A program made the position numbers and the translations under genes. From Falciphora oryzae (Eukaryota > Ascomycota > Sordariomycetes > Magnaporthales > Magnaporthaceae), in the NCBI GenBank assembly GCA_000733355.1, contig JNVV01000077.1, positions 1 through 46,889 on the forward strand: 46,889 nt of DNA. Reading direction: 5' to 3'. Below, one piece after another: positions 43,198-46,889 of the stretch (position 1 is its first letter; every line of letters begins with the position of its first letter). The notes beneath the pieces were generated by a model. It was not told where the DNA came from. It searched no databases and saw nothing but the letters and a program-made list of their open reading frames with translations.

Positions 43198-43698
43198 TGT
43201 AACACCCCGCACAGAGCCATGATCAGCAGCCCTAGGGACCGCCACCGGTGGCCTCAAGGGAGGACCCCGGGTGGTAACCAGAGGGGCGCAAGCCCTGAAG
43301 GACGTGCGGATCAAAAGAGTTTAGCTTTATGACACGCCCGCCGGTTAGCCTCCGCAGATACGGACGCTCAGCCCGGTCAAGGCGCACCCAAGCTCCGAAC
43401 CCTGATAAGAGGACAAAGCATAACCAGCCCCGTACGGACGCCGCGGAGGAGGAGGCGTGCCGACGGCAACCGAAGGACGGCCGGACGGCCAGGCATAAGA
43501 AGGGCCCGAAGGACCCCCTTGTGAAGGGAGTCTGGAGGGCAAGCTATCGTTTTTGTTTTATCTTTACCATAGGCTGGTTTAGCCCTGCACGAATACGACT
43601 GTTGAGCTGCTGGACCTCTGAGATCTCCCTGAGAGAACCCCCCCTTTCCAGGCTTGACACTGCTGTAGCTTGCTATAGTAGGGCTGAGACCTGTTACA
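43198..43698 (+). repeat. Gypsy 3' LTR (501 bp)
   Basis: Direct copy of 38395-38895. Starts TGTAACACC after GCGGTAC and ends CCTGTTACA, followed by the target duplication TTTTA. Fewer T and A substitutions than the 5' copy, so it is closer to the original sequence. Confidence 0.9.
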
Positions 43699-43703
43699 TT
43701 TTA

Positions 43704-44500
43704 AACCCCTTTTCTGCATTTTAAAGGTTGCATTGCAGTAGCCCCTTCTACCTCCGCTTACCTACCTTCATCAAACACACAAAAACCTTCACTAATGCGC
43801 GGCAAGCCCGTATAAAACATCCATTTAACGCTTACGAATCTACCGATCACCAACGTTAAAGCTATCGCCACCTCCTTTTCGGACCTCCACTCCCAGCCCC
43901 TATCGCCTCCACCAAACCCGGCGTTTCCCGAACGCACCTTAAAACGTTCCCGTGCGTCAAAAGCACCCACCATATCCGACAACGATACAGGATTGATCCC
44001 CACGGGGATCCTGCGGAACAAATACCAATAGCACACATAATTCACGGTCTTCCAACAAAACGCTCAAATACTCGCCGTTTAGCACAAGGTTAACCCTAAC
44101 CTGCAGCCAAATACTGAACAAACGTACTCTAACCCTCCCACTTTAAAACAAATCTAAAGGGAGGATAGGGATAACACGCTTAAAGCACACGAAATACAAC
44201 TGCTCGTTTAAAAAGCGCTTACCCAAAACGAAAAAAAATAGCGCATTAAGGATTAGGACGAAAAAGGGCGAAAAGCTAAAAAGTTTCATTCCGAGCCAAA
44301 AAATCCGGTTTTTGCTACGCAAAACGAGCTTAACAAACGCCTTATAAATGCGCAACAAGCATGGAAAACCAGCAATAAAGCGAGCGTCCCCGATAAACAG
44401 CTTATAGCACTTACCAAATAGGTATCTACCTTTATCAACCGCTCCGTTTTTACCAAAGCCATGCAAAAAGCGAATATCAAAAAGTGGGCCTTTTTTAAAG
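43704..44500 (+). other. Degraded AT-rich sequence ahead of copia-2 gag
   Basis: Between the gypsy target duplication and the readable Gag there is C/A-rich, T-poor plus-strand sequence with scattered readable bits (for example APTISDNDTGLIPTGILRN near 43960). It is probably the start of Gag and its leader. The minus-strand frames here are shadows. Confidence 0.4.
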
Positions 44501-45120
44501 GAATAATCAAATGCTTGCAACTACTACTCGCTCCCAATACGACGCTTTCAAACGATTAGGTGATAACGCAATACAATAACGCCTTTAAAAAAGCAAAAAG
44601 CACAACGGATACCAACAAATGGTTCGTAAAATTCCGCCTCGCGTTCGGGCAAACCCAAATCCACCAAATCCCTTAAATCATAAGTGCTAACGGCGCTTTA
44701 AAGTTCCTGGATGCCGTAAAGCGCTTCCAGGCCTTTTGGGCTAAACGCTATACCGAGGACCTTACAATCGGTGCCAGTAACAACACTTTTAAAACCCTAA
44801 TTAACCAGTTCAGCTTATTCTAATACCGAAATTCCATCCGGAAAATCGGGGGCAAAAAGAACCCGGTTTATGCCACTTTAAGCGAAAGCTCGGCATCCTT
44901 TAACGAGCATTCGAAGCAAAAAAACGGAAGTTTTTAACGCAACGGAAAATTTTAAAAAAGTAACGGCAAAATATACAATTGCCCGGCCAGTTACAAAAAT
45001 TACTTATGGAAGCCAAAATGGTATTGGACCATACAGCACGCCTTTACAAAGTCGGCGATACGCGGCAAACCCCCTACCGAGCAAAAGGTCAAAGCGATTA
45101 AAAAGGAATTTAAAAAGCTA
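44500..45120 (+). pseudogene. copia-2 Gag C-terminal part
   Basis: Frame reads YNNAFKKAKSTTDTNKWFVK, FRLAFGQTQIHQIP, FLDAVKRFQAFWAKRYTEDL, FKTLINQF, then a Ser/Asn-rich linker, IYNCPASYKNYLW and IRGKPPTEQKVKAIKKEF next to the MITE. The W-FxxAF, DFL-AV, WAxxY and FxTLxxxF pattern fits the Gag of fungal copia elements, and NCPASYKNYLW replaces the usual Cys/His knuckle. Stops are TAA/TAG. With the MITEs taken out at TA, the frame continues as KKL-IERL at 45901. Confidence 0.65.
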
Positions 45121-45900
45121 TAACGTGGTTCACCACCGAGTGGGTCAAACCACCGAGTGGGCCATTTTAAAATCTTATACTGGACGCGGTTTTTTTCAAC
45201 TAAATAACTCGCCCAATTTATAATTAAATCTTATTAAAATTTAATATGTTATATTTAACTATATAGCCAATTTTATAATTATTTTTTCAGATTTTTATTA
45301 GCGTGGTTCACAAGCGAGTGGGCCCTACAAGCGAGTGGACTAGGTGCAAAATGTATATTAAACGGCGTTTTCTTTTAATTAAATAACTCACCCAATTTAC
45401 GCTTAAATTTTACCAAATTTGGAAGGGTTATATTTAACTAAATAAGGAATTTAATTTAATTTTCTTGGATTTTTATTATTACCCCTTTAGGGTTAGTTGC
45501 ATATTTTGCACAGTGTATTACACAGTATTGAAAACTCACCCAAAAGGAGTAATAGTAAAAATCCAAGGAAATTAAATTAAATTCCCTATTTAGTTAAATA
45601 TAACCTGCCCAAATTTGGTTAAATTTAGCCGTAAATTGGGCGAGTTATTTAATTGAAAAAAAACGCCGTTTATGCACCTAGCCTACTCGCTTGTGTGGCC
45701 CACTCGCTTATAAACCACGTTAATAAAAATCTCAAAAAATAATTATAAAATTAGCTATATACTTAAATATACCGTGTTAAATTTTAGTAAAATTTAACTA
45801 TAAATTGGCCGAGTTATTTAGTTAAAAACAACCCCGTTTAGTATAGGATTTTAAAATGGCCCACTCGGTGGTTTGGCCCACTCGGTGGTGAACCACGTTA
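45121..45900. mobile_element. Foldback MITE-B, split by a nested MITE
   Basis: Ends TAACGTGGTTCACCACCGAG and CTCGGTGGTGAACCACGTTA, with two subterminal copies of the ACCACCGAGTGGG motif at each side. Arms 45121-45300 and 45721-45900 are inverted copies of each other and would meet at ATTTTTATTAATAAAAAT if the nested element were removed. So the whole of MITE-B is two mirror arms of about 180 bp with almost no loop. It has no coding capacity. It sits in copia-2 gag and its removal at TA restores the frame. Confidence 0.85.
45299..45722. mobile_element. Foldback MITE-C nested at the centre of MITE-B
   Basis: Starts TAGCGTGGTTCACAAGCGAG (one change from TAACG) and ends CTCGCTTATAAACCACGTTA. Inner arms of about 200 bp surround the centre CACAGTGTATTACACAGT, like MITE-A and MITE-D. 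It lies at the TA in the exact middle of MITE-B, so it is the younger of the two. Confidence 0.85.
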
Positions 45901-46281
45901 ATAGAAAGGCTTTAAAAAAACCCTGCTGGGGATTAATCGCTTCGCTAATTCCGATTAGGGGAAACAGTAGCAAAATTTAAAAAGCAACCAAAACCAGCCT
46001 AAACCGAGCCATATTAACGCGGCAATTTTCGAAAATACTAGCAACGCGAATGCGGTATATTTAACAATCAGCCCGGTGCATAACGCGCACTAATATAACA
46101 CGCTTTTAAATAACTGCGGTGTAATGCATTTGGTTAACTCCATTAATAAATTAGACCTAAAATCCTTTATACCGAACGACGGCAGCGAAACCGTAAAATG
46201 CGGTACCTAAACGCTCCCGATATTAGGCAAAAGGAAGCGTACTTTTAAAAGATCGCTTTTCGGCGACAAGGACCTAATACT
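45901..46281 (+). pseudogene. copia-2 Gag-protease junction and protease, first part
   Basis: After the MITE the frame reads IERL, KNPAGD, SLR, FRLGETVAKFKKQPKPA with stops at Gln-like positions, then in another frame LLNNCGVMHLVNSINKLDLK, VKCGT, TLPILGKRKRTFKR and DKDLIL. In fungal copia elements the protease site reads ILDNGATLHLVND or similar; here DNGA is NNCG, so the catalytic Asp appears to be lost. It is cut by the solo LTR at 46282. Confidence 0.65.
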
Positions 46282-46576
46282 TGTCACACGGAAGAACCCG
46301 TGGACCTAACTAGTCGGCATCACGAGTCGGCCTCACGGAGGGTCGAAGACCCGCATAGGCGGTCAACGGCCCTAAGGCCAAGCGGTGAAGGTCGGAAGGC
46401 AGTGTGAATCATGTACTCGATACTTCGCACGGATCACAAAGGGTCTATATAAACCCTGCCATCTCCTATGTCCTTCACGAAAGATTCCTTCCTCCTCAAG
46501 CATCTCTTAAGCCCATAGAAAGATTATCTGCAATCTAGAGATTCTTTCTCCAAGCCGTCTTTGACCCCTTGTTACA
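46282..46576 (+). mobile_element. Solo LTR (295 bp) with ATACT target duplication
   Basis: Starts TGTCACACGGAAGAACCCGT and ends CCCCTTGTTACA. ATACT precedes it (46277-46281) and is repeated after it (46577-46581). A TATATAAA box near 46446 and the T/C-rich part after it look like an LTR promoter. No internal sequence accompanies it, so the rest of the element was lost by recombination between its LTRs. Less AT-rich than its surroundings. Confidence 0.85.
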
Positions 46577-46638
46577 ATACTTAACAACGTCGCATTTATG
46601 GATGGCTTTTATATTAATATCATTTTTAAAGCAAAGTT
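46577..46638 (+). pseudogene. copia-2 protease, continued after the solo LTR
   Basis: Joining across the target duplication gives DLIL then NNVAFMDGFYINIIFKAKF, the expected next block of a copia protease region (LNNVAVVEGFHVNIVS-like). Stops at MITE-D. Confidence 0.7.
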
Positions 46639-46889
46639 TAACGTGGTTCACCACCGAGTCGCGCAAACCACCGAGTCGCGCACTTCGAAATCACGTATTA
46701 AACGCGATTTTCGACACCCTTGCTAACTCGGCCAATTTAAGCCTAAATTTAACCAAATTTAAACAGGCTATATTTAACTAAATAAGGAATTTAATTTAAT
46801 TTTCTTAGATTTTTATCATTACCCCTTTAGGGTTAGTTTCATATTTTACACAGTGTATTACACAGTGTTTCGAACTAACCTTAAAGGGG
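46639..46889. mobile_element. Partial foldback MITE-D at the right edge
   Basis: Starts TAACGTGGTTCACCACCGAG with two subterminal copies of ACCACCGAGTCGCGC, continues through the same arm sequence as MITE-A (AAACGCGATTTTCGACACCC) and reaches the central ACACAGTGTATTACACAGTG before the window ends. The right arm lies outside. It is inserted in the copia-2 protease frame. Confidence 0.8.

Larger units (their letters stand above)
38395..43698 (+). mobile_element. Ty3/gypsy (chromovirus-type) retrotransposon, rearranged and decayed
   Basis: Bounded by two 501-bp direct LTRs (38395-38895 and 43198-43698) starting TGTAACACC and ending GTTACA, and flanked by a 5-bp target duplication TTTTA (38390-38394 and 43699-43703). 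Between them are plus-strand gag, protease, reverse transcriptase and RNase H up to 42234. Instead of integrase, chromodomain and a polypurine tract before the 3' LTR, there is an inverted LTR (42235-42760) and an inverted chromodomain fragment (to 43197). Coding parts are full of stops at Gln positions and have lost key residues. The element is dead; the matching target duplication says the outer LTRs arrived together. Confidence 0.85.
43704..46638 (+). mobile_element. Second Ty1/copia element, plus strand, decayed (copia-2)
   Basis: Plus-strand frames give copia Gag (44500-45120), the Gag-protease linker (45901-46070) and protease (46075-46281 and 46577-46638). MITEs (45121-45900) and a solo LTR (46282-46576) interrupt it, and a further MITE starts at 46639. 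Its left part was split by the gypsy insertion, so it may begin left of 38390. Stops mainly replace Gln. Pol genes, if present, lie beyond the window or were lost. Confidence 0.7.

Noticed and set aside
43198..43698. Right-hand LTR as an independent solo insertion
   Set aside because: Bases before it (GGTAC) do not match those after it (TTTTA), while the bases before the far-left LTR do, so the outer LTRs belong together.

Overview
The window looks like nuclear DNA of a filamentous ascomycete, probably a Sordariomycete. The signs are short GT-AG introns of 56-149 bp, GC-rich genes, and families typical of such fungi: DUF6606/DUF3638/DUF3645, DUF7025-AAA, and DUF7708-like STAND-type proteins. 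The two flanks are AT-rich, repeat-only DNA in which C-to-T and G-to-A changes have placed stop codons mainly at Gln and Trp codons, the pattern left by repeat-induced point mutation (RIP).

Left flank (1-8.9 kb): a Ty1/copia retrotransposon on the minus strand, Gag start at 8581 and RNase H at about 1160. It is split by a 434-bp foldback MITE (3662-4095), a complete but dead pogo/Fot1-like DNA transposon (4886-6751), and the end of a second pogo copy (to 1159). Taking each insertion out at its TA target restores copia sequence. Next to it lie three hairpin-forming repeats (8628-8863) and a cluster of perfect palindromes (8890-9222).

Gene-bearing centre (9.2-38 kb): a single-pass membrane protein (11435-12499, +); a decayed DUF7708-like/STAND-type gene (12831-15215, -); a decayed DUF7025-AAA+ ATPase with a frameshift inside Walker A (16445-20128, +); an intact 13-exon gene for a protein of about 3,389 residues (21117-32342, +) with DUF6606, DUF3638 (P-loop) and DUF3645 (DEAH box); a mitochondrial-type membrane and coiled-coil protein (33252-34493, +); and on the minus strand a small two-exon gene (36720-37099) with two decayed relatives beside it (35401-36170).

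Right flank (38.4-46.9 kb): a Ty3/gypsy element with 501-bp LTRs and a TTTTA target duplication (38395-43698). Its 3' part is replaced by an inverted chromodomain-PPT-LTR segment. It is followed by a second, plus-strand copia element interrupted by a MITE nested in the centre of another MITE (45121-45900), by a solo LTR with an ATACT duplication (46282-46576), and by another MITE running off the window.

The two transposon flanks share the same pogo-derived MITE superfamily. In the centre, three different nucleotide-binding or signalling-type proteins lie side by side, two dead and one alive. No bacterial-type operon, CRISPR array, rRNA or tRNA gene was seen. Splice sites, identities and difference counts were worked out by eye.
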